From: Galaxea fascicularis
Lineage: Eukaryota; Cnidaria; Anthozoa; Scleractinia; Euphylliidae
NCBI GenBank assembly: GCA_948470475.1
Contig: OX419337.1
Location: 35,157,970-35,221,969 of the forward strand
DNA: 64,000 nt
Direction: 5' to 3'
A model generated the notes under the pieces. It did not search any database. It saw only the letters and a list, made by a program, of their open reading frames with translations, and was not told the DNA's origin. How positions within the stretch are numbered: position 1 is the stretch's first letter; each line of letters begins with the position of its first letter. Both the position numbers and the translations under genes were made by a program. Positions 1 to 12,000 of the stretch are shown here, one piece after another.

Positions 1-72
1 CGGAACTCCCATTAGCCCGGGCTCTCCTCTCATGCCCGGTGCCCCGGGTAGTCCCACAGCTCCTCGGTCCCC
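1..72 (-). CDS. Collagen exon 7, truncated by window edge
   Basis: The acceptor TATGTTTAAG opens eight uninterrupted triplets, [10 protein letters not shown] then [14 protein letters not shown], reaching position 1. The exon and the rest of the triple helix, including any C-terminal endostatin-like domain, continue to the left of the window. Confidence 0.85.
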
Positions 73-3000
73 CTTAAACATAAAACAAAATTCTTCACAA
101 CGTTTACAATCCTAAAGCCTCAGTAAAACAAGATTGAGATTTGCTAGGAGACGACCAAGAATGAGTTGAATCGGTTGTTTTAGACCCTTCAAGATTCCGC
201 ATTTCAGCTTCGGTTATAGAAACAGGAAAGGAAGGCAAGACAAAAACATGTTCTTCATCTTTAATAGGTTGGTCTATGGCTAAATTTGTAGTTTTAAAGC
301 GCACGGGCCCGACGTTCCACCATTCAGCTTAGAATTCAATAACACGCTAATTGCTTCACATTTTTGGAATAGAGTCGCAATGTTTCCTGATTTACAAACG
401 CCTGGTGATGTGTCTTCGGCTTTAACCTCAACGTTTCAAAGCAACTCCATATTAGTTTACCAGTTACTGATTTCATTTTTATAGGGCTTATCTATAGAAA
501 TCCTGCAAACGTATGCGCCACTAACGAATGTAAGTACCTTTTGTCCAGGAAAACCGACAAACCCTCGCCGACCCCTCTCTCCAGGCTCTCCCTACATGGA
601 ATAAAGAATACAGATTATGCACGTGATGTCATCTTTGCCATGTTCATGTATGTTCGTGTATCTTGAGTATCCTTGACAAGATTATTGTATAATCTGCAGC
701 TAGATGCTGTCACAGGTGCTGATTTCGAAAAGTCACTGTACGCTTTCGGCCAATCAGGAAAGAGATAGCGAGTTCAGTGTACAACAAAACTGCTCATTGG
801 TGAAACAACATGGCATGACTGTAATTCTGATAATGGAGCTTTTAATACTTGTACCTTTCTTCCTTGGAAACCATCCATCCCTGGCTCTCCTTTCTCACCC
901 TTTGGAGGATCAACAGGCTACAAGAAGCAAAATGGTAATAAAATAGTCATCATCGCACATGCCCTTTGGCACTTAATTTTTTTCGGTGTATATTGACAAA
1001 GCGAAGTGAATCGTAGGATATCCCATCCCATATCTCGTGAAAATTACGAAGAAAATTGCGTTAAGGAGGGGCAAATATTTGCTCCAGACCCAGAGCCCAC
1101 ACATGAAAGACATAACACATAAGTATTATTGAATTGAACAAAACACATTTCATCTTCATACAAAACTCACCAGTCCCGTTTCAGGATCAAGCAGTACTCC
1201 AGGTTTTCCTGGGGCACCCGGAGGGCCGGGAAGTCCCGCAGGACCTGGAACTCCTGAAAGACCATTCTTCCCAGCTGCACCTTTTGGTCCTCGAATATAC
1301 TGGCCACATTCACCCTGCAAAGAAATAGTTCAAATGCTTTCAACAGAGGCAAAAATTGTCCATAGTGCCAATTTGCTGGACTGGTCTTCCCTAAATTTGT
1401 CCATAATTTGTCCACAGTACAGGGTTCGTACACTTTTTTTCAAACAAAAGTTCAAGGACTTTTTAAGGCCTTTCAAGGACACATTTTCCATTTTTCAAGG
1501 ACTCCAAGAGGGGCAAAATCAAGCCAATATAATGCCACATCAGATGCTCGAAGTAGAGAATACGCCACTTTTCGTCTCAGACACTTGTGAAGCTTTGCTG
1601 AGTAAAATTGGCTACAAATTTCAAGGACTTTCCAGGACCGACTGCGATTTTCAAGGACATTTAAGGCCTTGAATTTTTATTTTTAAATTCAAGGACTTTC
1701 AAGGACTTTCAAGGCGCGTACGAACCCTGACAGTACCATTTTTGCTGGGCTGTTCTTACCTAAGTGGAAGAAGGAATCCAGAGCCATATTATAAATTCTC
1801 GAAATATTGCGTGTCACTGTTTTCTTTAGGATTGTCTACGATTGTACTGGGGCACGGCAACAGGGACGGAACAGATGGTGTTTTGATAAGGAGAAAATAA
1901 CGAGGAAAATAGGGCATGGGGATAGAAGTGGGCTTTTCAGCTGATGGCAAAAATAACGAAGCAAACACCTAACCTTTGTGCAGTTGATTTCTCTCACGAA
2001 CGTATATGCTGGTCCTGGTTCACCCTGCAAAAAAAAAAAAAAAAAAACGAGATACTTTTCAATGATCGAAGGCAACGCACCGAAGGAAACATCGGGATTT
2101 CTATAATCTTCATCCCATATTTTTGTTATTGTAATTGCTCAATCACGTGTATGTATTATACCTTGTGAACTAAAAGGTCATGCAGAAAAACATGGGCCCT
2201 ACCTTCTCTCCTTTAATGCTCAAAATTTCATCTCCAGAGTGAAAGTATATAGCTGGCCCCTGAGGACCCCGGCTGCCTTTCTCGCCTTTATGACCCATAA
2301 CACCTCGGTCTCCTTTGTTTCCTTTTGCTGTTGGAATGAACAAAGAAAACAGGGTGATGTTAATGCTCTTATTTCTCCAATGCATAGTCATTAGGCGATG
2401 GGATCCAATGATTTGGCAACGTCAAACATAACTACACTCATTTCCGCCTTGCCCTTGCTGGCCTGATGGCGAGAAAACGTGAACAAGGAGGCCAGACGAA
2501 CAAAATCTTTCGGTTTAGGAGGTGAAGGTTCAGTGTGCAAAAGCAGTTATAAACGTTATAACAGAATTGATGAAATTATAACAGTTTATTATTTTAAGGT
2601 AGACTTGGAAACCTATAAGTGTTTCGCTTTAAGCGTACTTTAAAATCTAAGCCCTCTTCTGACACGAAATTGCACGTGATACAGCTTTTGTTTTTACCTC
2701 CTTTACGACCCGGAAATCCGCGGAATCCCCCTGGTCCTCGGGGGCCGATAATAGATTTTCCCTTGTCCCCCTTAGGTCCCGGCAATCCGGGAGGTCCTTG
2801 AGGCCCTGCAATCGGCGTACCTGTATTTTGCACCTGTAACAACAAACATAATGAGGGTAGTGCCAGGAAGCCATTTTAAAGTTTAATCGCCCTTGTATTG
2901 TCGTGGTAGGTATAAATCCTGCGTCTATTCACCGTCGGTACGCCGACCCACACGTAAGTGATTATAGTTGTATTACGGAATGGGGAAACAACAAGATTGC

Positions 3001-6000
3001 ATGACTTGCATGTGTGACAATGAAGAACGTCAATTCGAGTGTAAAGAGAGTCGGAACGCAAAATAGCGTTTCACAATATTTCTTTATTCAGCTGAAGTTA
3101 TCCTTTTCTTCCTGAAGATAAGCGTGTTGCTGCCTATGCTGGTCCAATTAACATGCCAAGCGAATAGGTAACAGAGATTACTTTCCTAACTACAGTCTTA
3201 CTTTTGGCCACTTTCAAAACTGAAAATTTTAGGTCGCCTTCCAAGGTTGGCGCGATGGCTTTATTGTAAGTTGCGAGCTCACTTTTACCTACCGAGCTGA
3301 ACGTCGTCGCCAGTGTCGCAGGCCTTAGCGTCGTTGCTTCTACACTCGGAGCGAAGGAGAAAACCTTGGGAGAGGCATCCTTGCTACTGGTGGAAGGCAC
3401 GTTTGTAAAATTCTCTGACACTCCTTCCACTCTGGCAATGATTATCTCTCTATCATCGGTTGGGTCCACGTACTCCTCCGTACTAGGTGAAATGCTACTT
3501 ACGGAAAGAGTGGATGGGATTTGACGTCTTGTGCTTACTAAATCCGATACTGAACTGTATGCTGTACTGGCTTTAGGAGAACCAGACGACGAAACAGAGC
3601 TAGCAGTTGTTGGAAGATCTCCTTTCTCTCGGGATGGAGCAGAAGAAAACATGATGCTTTCTTTTGAAACCGCCGCACCTGAAAACGAAGTGTCTATGGG
3701 AACTTCTGTTCCAAGCGCTTTAGTTTGCGATGACGTGATCTCAGACGGAGGCTCTGTTGTAACTGCCGCACTAGTTGAAGACGTTGGTTCAGATGAAGAT
3801 TCTTGTGTAGTTGTTTCGCTTGTGGATGATGAACGTTCTGACGTAGGTAATTGACTTGAAATCTGTTCAGTGGTACCTTCCGCGGTCGCTACTTCAGTCG
3901 TTGACTGACTCTCATTGGTTGGCCCTTCTGTACTAAGTGCTACATTTGTCGGTGAAGCATCTTCAGTTGGCCCTTCTATTGTAACTGCTTCACTAGTTGT
4001 CGAAGTAGCTTCTGTTGATGGAAGCTCTGTCGAAACTGCTTCACTAGTTGTTGAAGTTTCTTTTGTTATAAGTTCCGTTATAACTTCTCCACTAGTTGTT
4101 GAAATGTCTTCTGTTAGACGTTCTGTCGTAACTGCTTCACTAGTTGTTGGAGCATCTTCTGTTGTACGTTCTGCCGTGACTACTTCAATGGTTGTTGAAG
4201 TATCCTCTGTTGGAAGCACTGTTGCAACTGCCTCACTATTTGTTGGACCATCTTCTGTTGTAAGCTTTGTTCTAACTGCTTCACTAGTTGTTGGAGCTTC
4301 TTCTGTTGGAAGTTCTGTTGTAACTGCTTCACTAGTTGTTGAAGTATCTTCTGTTGGAAGCTCTGTTGTAACTGCTTCACTAGTTGTTGAAGTATCTTCT
4401 GTTGGAAGTTCTGTTGTAACTGCTTCATTAGTTGTTGAAGCATCTTCTGTTGGAAGTTCTGTTGTAACTGCTTCACTACTTGTTGAAGTATCTTCTGTTG
4501 GAAGTTCTGTTGTAACTGCTTCACTAGTTGTTGAAGTATCTTCTGTTGGAAGTTCTGTTGTAACTGCTTCACTAGTTGTTGAAGTATCTTCTGTTGGAAG
4601 TTCTGTTGTAACTGCTTCACTAGTTGTTGAAGCATCTTCTGTTGGAAGCTCTGTTGTAACTGCTTCATTACTTGTTGAAGCATCTTCTGTTGGAAGTTCT
4701 GTTGTAACTGCTTCACTAGTTGTTGAAGTATCTTCTGTTGGAAGCTCTGTTGTAACTGCTTCACTAGTTGTTGAAGTATCTTCTGTTGGAAGTTCTGTTG
4801 TAACTGCTTCACTAGTTGTTGAAGCATCTTCTGTTGGAAGTTCTGTTGTAACTGCTTCACTAGTTGTTGAAGTATCTTCTGTTGGAAGCTCTGTTGTAAC
4901 TGCTTCACTAGTTGTTGAAGTATCTTCTGTTGGAAGTTCTGTTGTAACTGCTTCATTAGTTGTTGAAGCATCTTCTGTTAGAAGTTCTGTTGTAACTGCT
5001 TCACTACTTGTTGAAGTATCTTCTGTTGGAAGTTCTGTTGTAACTGCTTCACTAGTTGTTGAAGTATCTTCTGTTGGAAGTTCTGTTGTAACTGCTTCAC
5101 TAGTTGTTGGAGCTTCTTCTGTTGGAAGTTCTGTTGTAACTGCTTCACTAGTTGTTGAAGCATCTTCTGTTGGAAGCTCTGTTGTAACTGCTTCATTACT
5201 TGTTGAAGCATCTTCTGTTGCAAGTTCTGTTGTAACTGCTTCACTAGTTGTTGAAGTATCTTCTGTTGGAAGCTCTGTTGTAACTGCTTCACTAGTTGTT
5301 GAAGTATCTTCTGTTGGAAGTTCTGTTGTAACTGCTTCACTAGTTGTTGAAGTATCTTCTGTTGGAAGTTCTGTTGTAACTGCTTCACTAGTTGTTGAAG
5401 TATCTTCTGTTGGAAGTTCTGTTGTAACTGCTTCACTAGTTGTTGAAGTATCTTCTGTTGTATGCTCTGTTGTAACTGCTTCACTAGTTGTTGAAGTATC
5501 TTCTGTTGGAAGCTCTGTTGTAACTGCTTCACTAGTTGTTGAAGTACCTTCTGTTGGAAGTTCTGTTGTAACTGCTTCATTAGTCGCTGTTTGAAGCGCT
5601 GCCGTAACTGCTTCATTAGCAGTTGACGTATCTTCTGTTGGAAGCTCTGTTGTAACTGCTTCACTAGATGTTGAAGTATCTTCTGTTGTAAGTTCTGTCG
5701 TAACTGCTTTACTAGTTGTTGGAGGATCTTCTGTTGTAACTGCTTCACTTGTTGTTGAAGTATCTTCTGTTGTAAGCTCTGTTGTAAATGCTTCACTAGT
5801 TGTTGGAGCATCTTCTGAAGTATCTTCTGTTGGACGCTCTGTCGTAACTGTTTCATTAGTCGCTGTTTGAAGCGCTGTCGTAACTGCTTCACTAGCAGTT
5901 GAGGTATCATCTGTTGTATGGTCTGTTGTAACTGCTTCACTAGCTGTTGAAGTATTTTCTGTTAGAAGTTGTGTTGTTGGTAGATCTGTAGCACTAGTTG

Positions 6001-9000
6001 TTGAAATATCGTCAGTTGGAAGTTCTATTTTAGGTGCTTCACTATTTTCTGTTAGAAGTTCTGTTGTTGGAAGGTCCGTAGCAGATTCGCCAGTAGTTAA
6101 AATCTCTTTAGCTGAAAATTCTGTTTTAAGTGCTTCACTAGTTGTTAACATATCTTCAGTTGGAAGTTCCATTGTGACTACATCACTTGTTGATGAAGTA
6201 TTTTCCGCTGGAAGTTCTGCCGCAATTGCTTTGCTGGTGCCTGAAGTATTCTCAGGCGGAAGGTCTGATGTACCTAAAAGTTCTTCTATTGGACGATGTG
6301 TTGTAGCAGTTTCACTTGACATTGAAGTACTTTTAGTTAATAGATCTGCAGGTGTTGGGCGGCCATCTTCTTTTTCTACTCGTGAGTCAGTTACTTCGGG
6401 GGACACTGTTGCAGTCCGCGGTTTTGCTGCGGCCAAATCAGACGTGTCGGAATCGTCTTTTATTGTTGTATGTGGTTCTGTTGCCACCTGCTTAGTAACA
6501 TCAGCTTGGCCACTTGTATTCGATCTTAACGCAGCCTTAACGTCTAGCAAACGTTCTGTTTTCGTGGGCAGTGTTGTCGTTGTCACTGTAGGTTTTGCAG
6601 TAGTTATATACTCCGCTTTGGTGGATATGAAAGGGGTGCTTTTTGTAATTGGGAGTGTCATCTGAAATGAAAGTTCAAAATCATTTGAATTGATATTTAT
6701 TCATCGCTTAAATAATTGACTTGCTTTGTTTAAATGTGAAAGTGCACTTTGCTTATCCAAATTTCCTTAAAGGCAACTCAGAAGCAAATAGTTTGAATTA
6801 CACATATCATGGTCATAACCCCAGCAGGCACGAGGCAGATTGGTTGGTTACTCTACAAGTGTAGCCAAGGAGTTCGTGTGCAGACTACCCAGAAACAATT
6901 CTGGGTAGTCGCTGGACAGGGACCTCCGGATAAAACAGGCCCGTAGCCAGGAATTTGAGTGGGGGAATGCATTGGGTCGCGATCGGCGAACCGCTCGAGC
7001 GCCTCCGGCGCGAGTTTGTAGGGGTGTCTCTCTTCAGATCCATACAAAACTGCTCGTGTCGGAGCCACAACACAAGGAAAAGTCTTGACCTTCGTGATTT
7101 CAATTAGGTTTTGAGCGACAAAATGTTTACACAGTGCTTCAGTCCAAATTACAATTTGTGTTTTGGTTTGTAAGTGACTGTTCATCAGATGGACCACTAC
7201 ATTTAGCACCAACCAGAATGAACGTTCCTGTGTTCTCTTTCTCCTAGCAGCTCTCGTGGTATGTCCTCAACTAAGTTCCACTCTTGTGGCCTTAGATCGG
7301 TCTACGTTTAAATCAAAATCGGCGCGAGAGGGAACTGGTTGACATTTTCATCACAATTAAAACATTCAACCACTAAACTTCAGGACTCTAACAGCCCAAT
7401 GCTCTCTTAGGCTTTAATGCATGCTAACGGCGCCGTGTCACACGAGAATTCATATTGCTGACTACAATGCAGGTCATACGACCTTAAGACACTTGTCAAA
7501 CTTGGGCGAAAACTAGAAAATATCACTGCGCACACTTCTATCCTTGTAACACGAACGCTTGTTGTTCTTTTAGTGCGCTTTTAGAGCCTCCCTTCCCCTA
7601 GACAATGTTGAAATATTGGAGCCGTCGATGGACTTATCTGCGTTTTTGCGACCGCTATACATTAAAAAGGGAATGGGGGGGGGGGGGGGGTGTACAGCGG
7701 GAAATTGTCCCAAGACGTCTTTCGTGCATTGTAGCGTAACTGTGACTGGAGCACTCATTACTTTAGTTGTAGAATGCATGGTTTATTCTGCAACCGTAAA
7801 GGAAAGCTATCAAGCAGTTATCCTCATTGGGTTAAGAGCTTACTAATAGACATAACTACAGTTTGATACCACATTACCCAGCACCAAGCTGATAAGACCT
7901 CAATGTTACCTGCCTTACACTCCTGTTTGTAGGGTTCCCTGGGGTCCCTGTGGATGGCCAGCTCTGCTATATCGCCCTGATAAAAGGTTAATTAGAATTA
8001 AAAAGCATTACAAAATGTAACTACTGCAATCGAGAGAATCTGTTTGAGATATAGGCAGTGAGGAATCTGGGAAACAGCATATGGTATAGCATTATGGTAG
8101 TGTCATCTCGGACGTACGTTTGTATCCCATAATATGTTCGCTGCTAAACTACGATCACGTGCCAAATTACGTGACCGCAAATACATGTGACAGTAGCTGA
8201 GTTAACTGCTTGTCTCACGACGTAAACACAAAGATGTGGATCGCGCCGTTTCCGTTTTAGCTGCTTGAACTGCCGCACTTCACCAGGCGTTGGTAAATGC
8301 CGATTGGCTGATGGTCAATATGGGTAGCATCGTAGTTGGAACTAAGCAAATAGCATTATTTTGAAGAGTATGGAGCAAGCAGGTTTAAAGTAACGAGAGG
8401 CGGAAGAAAGCCTTTTGACATTTTTAAGTACCTTATGGTGTTTGAAGTCTGTTTTAATTGACATTTTCGTTAGCTAGAAGAATTTGATCACCTCGGATTC
8501 CTTACCTGAAATTTTAATTGCACGAAAGTTTTAGGGAACAAAAAATGCTAGTTGAAATGAACCTTCTACGAATTTTCTAGGAAACTATTTTCTTTCCAAA
8601 AATGTTAGCCGACGTTTTTCAACATGCCAAAAACAGCAAATATGACCCTTCCGAAAACGTCAGGGACTATGACTTCCCCATTGCAAATCTTTTAGGCAAG
8701 GTTTCAGATACGAAAATCCGAGTGCACTCTTTTATCGACGCCGACATCCTAAGGCGAACTACCCTCCACCGAACAGATATCTATCGGAACTTGTCGTTGG
8801 GTGCCCTTGGATGAAGAAACACAAGGGGCGTTCATTTGATTCGAGAGGCAGGTTTTGTTCTCTAAAACTGGTATGGGGTTGCTTGATTCACGTGAATCAT
8901 CAACCACGCTTACCTAAAAGAAAGATCGTCAATACGAAAAAGAAAATGGAAGTGACCGGATTCGAGAGAGCGACGTAAACATGTTAAAGAGTAAAACACA

Positions 9001-12000
9001 TGTCAAGGTTACCTCAAAGACGCTGTTTCCTGCCTCAGACGTCCACCCTGCTCTGCCAATGTATAAAACACTATATAAGGGTAGAGTAATTTCATCGAGG
9101 GACGCATCCCGGAACCTTCTCTCGGCGTTGTCACAGTCCTTGAAAAATGTAACGCCATTCTTTTCAATGCTGAATCCCAGCCACGTCCATTTATTGCTTA
9201 TATCAGGGACTGTAAATTCAAATACAGTTTTTGTGTTTGCATCATTCCCTGCATGAGTCAAGCGGATTTCCGTGAGATCTCTGACGTTTCTAATCTCCAG
9301 TCCAAGAATCGCACCTTTCCTTCGAAAATGAGGTAAAATGGCAAACACGACACCATGTTGGAGTCCCTTTTTTGGTCGTATTGTTAATGTTATGGAGAAT
9401 TCGGCAAAGAATCCATTGGGGAAAATGTAGCGAGCAAAGCGACCCACGTTAGCAATTGGTCTGAAGTGAAAAGCGGGTCTCGTATCAGGTCCTTTCGTGA
9501 CGGATACACCAAGGGGAAGAGGTTCTCCTATTGTTCCCAGCAAGTCAATGTTTCTCAGATTCGCGTCTGGAATACCTAAAGACAAAGAAGAGGTCAGAGT
9601 TAACCCTTGAACGTCAAGAGTGATCAATGCTTAATTTCTCCACACAGTAACACTGCTCAATCAAATATAAAGATTGTGAGAAAAAAGGTTGATCAACAAG
9701 GAACAATCTTGATTGTTTAACAAATTCTCCTCATCATCACCATAGAAAATGTATGGAGAAGAGTGTGGAGATTATACTTTTATATCTGTAGTCAATGGTT
9801 ACCGTGTTCAAGAACTTAACCAGAAGGCGTAATGCTAAGTGACTACGTTTTGAGACAGTGCCATATGCGACCGTTTTTATTTGCATTCTGATTGGCCGAC
9901 ATGAAATCAGAAATACAGTCTTCGCTGACATAGTAGTGGGCATTAACGAGATTTTCTATCCTCGCAGTCGCTTTCCCCTCTGTGCGACTTAAAAGCTGCG
10001 ATGCGCAGGAAATGTAGCAAAGCTCTTGAAATCGCTTTAAGGTTACTGTAGACCTTCAAAGGCAAAATTTTTCGAATTTTTTTTTCTTTGTTCCTGATAG
10101 AGCTAACATATCAATTTAAAGTTTGGCGAAAAAAAATTTTTAAAATCATTCAATGATCGCGAGATATCGGGGGAAAACTATTTTGGAGAAGAATTAATAA
10201 ATAACTAAAGGCGTTATAATCCCATTAGCGGCTGTGGATTTTTCGCGGAAATCTTCTTCAGGACTCAAATTGCAATCATCTGCATATTTTGTTTACATCG
10301 AAAGTTGTGCAGTTTCGCGTCGTTTAGGCCGCTGGTATCAGTGAATTTTTGTAATGTAGAGTCCATGAATACTTACACTATGAATTCAACGAAAAGACAG
10401 ACGACGCCTTGGACGAAAACTCGTAAAAAAAAACAGGGCCGAAGAAAAAGGAGAAAGGCGAAAATTTCGATGAAAGCAAGAAGAAGGAACTCGCTGCCAG
10501 TGACAAAGGCTCCTGGTTTGACCAGCCTTCAAGCGATGTTTCAGGAGTTTCACGAGTTTCACCTCCTTCAACTTCCAGAGATGTTGGTGCCAGTACTTTA
10601 AAGCTGATGGCTTCGAAAGCTTCTACCTCTGGTTTAGCGGAATCTGACTTGACTAGTGGCGATGAATCGAACGGAAGCACAGAATCGGAGGAATTGGAGT
10701 GTGAAGATGAGCCAAACACGCTGGCTTGTACTTTTTCTCTTTTCTGTTTTTCCAGACGCTTTTCTTTTAACTTTACCCATTCACTACTTCGACTGCGACT
10801 GCAAAAATTCCCGCGAATTCAATGGGCTATTTTTGTTGCGGGCGCTCAGGTGTCTGAACCTTGTGTTTTATTGGTCGGCGGTATGACCTGGTTGACACCC
10901 GCTTTGATGAGGTGTGATAAGCTTTCAAAACTTTAGGAGGCTAAAACTCGGGCTGTATTTTTGCGTGGATTTCCTCGCTTCAAGCGAATTAATAGGGTAT
11001 GTAGATTTGACGGATTCTTATGAAATTTGGCCAAAATGTTCCTTGGTTATCAATGCGCAAAAGTGTGTGAGGCTTTTTTGATTTTCCAAATACTTCTTCT
11101 ATTACGCGCTCTCATGTGACGAAGATCGGAAAATATTCAATTCGCCACCTTCAAAGTGGATTTTCTCGGCAACCAATCGGAATATCAAAAAAGCCTCACA
11201 CACTTTTGTAGTCTATCACCTACTGATTGACACTGTGCAGTTTGTTTGGTCGTGCGTGCCAGCAGGAAGGCAGGTAATTCAGTTTAGCAAATAGTGTCAG
11301 TTTTGCGTTTGAAGGCTTGCGTGCGCTTACCATTAAATCAAATCTTAAAAATGGTGATTTCTTCTGATTCTACATTTTATTAGCTTTACGATGATATATA
11401 CTTTTCTATGGTTATAGCGCAAGCGACGCGCATACGAATTATTCTTCGGAAGACACCCCTGAAGGTCTACAGTAACCTTAAATGCACCACTTCCGAGCTG
11501 CTGACCAGGCAAAGCAAGCGTTAGGACTCATGTAAGCTAATGTGGTGATTGATGTGTTCCAAAGAGTTCCCCTTTACTTTCGCAGCCCTGCTGGCGGACA
11601 TTCCAGTGCAACTTGCAAAACATATTAGGGCCATATGAAAGTGTAAATCGTGTTAGATACTTTCAACTGAATGCGTGGTCAACACAAGAGAGGAAAGCTA
11701 AATTTCATCCACGAACTAGGTTTTGGTTTCACAGGGATCATAAAGGTAAACCGGAAACACGCGAAAACTCCCTTCTATCCCTTTAACCTACTCATCCTCA
11801 GGAGCACTCAGCTCTGTTTTTAAGGCGATTTGATCGCCAACAGTGGAACCAAAGGAAAGAGTTTCGCCGCTTGTTAATCGTCTTCAGTTGCACGATCGCT
11901 CAGAGAAAACGCACGCCAAAAACGCCAGCTTCACTATCTTTTTACCACGTGCTGGATTTTCAGCCTTCAAGCCAGAAGACACGAGATTGATTGATTGGAG

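Noticed and set aside
3915..5594. 559-codon open frame on the plus strand
   Set aside because: It is the antisense of the mucin minisatellite; a 48-bp period keeps it open. No separate gene evidence.
4180..5940. Two minus-strand Gln/Leu-rich open frames of 263 and 320 codons
   Set aside because: Shifted-frame readings of the same repeat as the collagen mucin exon; the collagen frame is longer and joined to collagen exons by phase.
6853..7212. 119-codon minus-strand open frame in a collagen intron
   Set aside because: No good splice sites in the phase needed and it contains a dispersed-repeat phrase; not a collagen exon.
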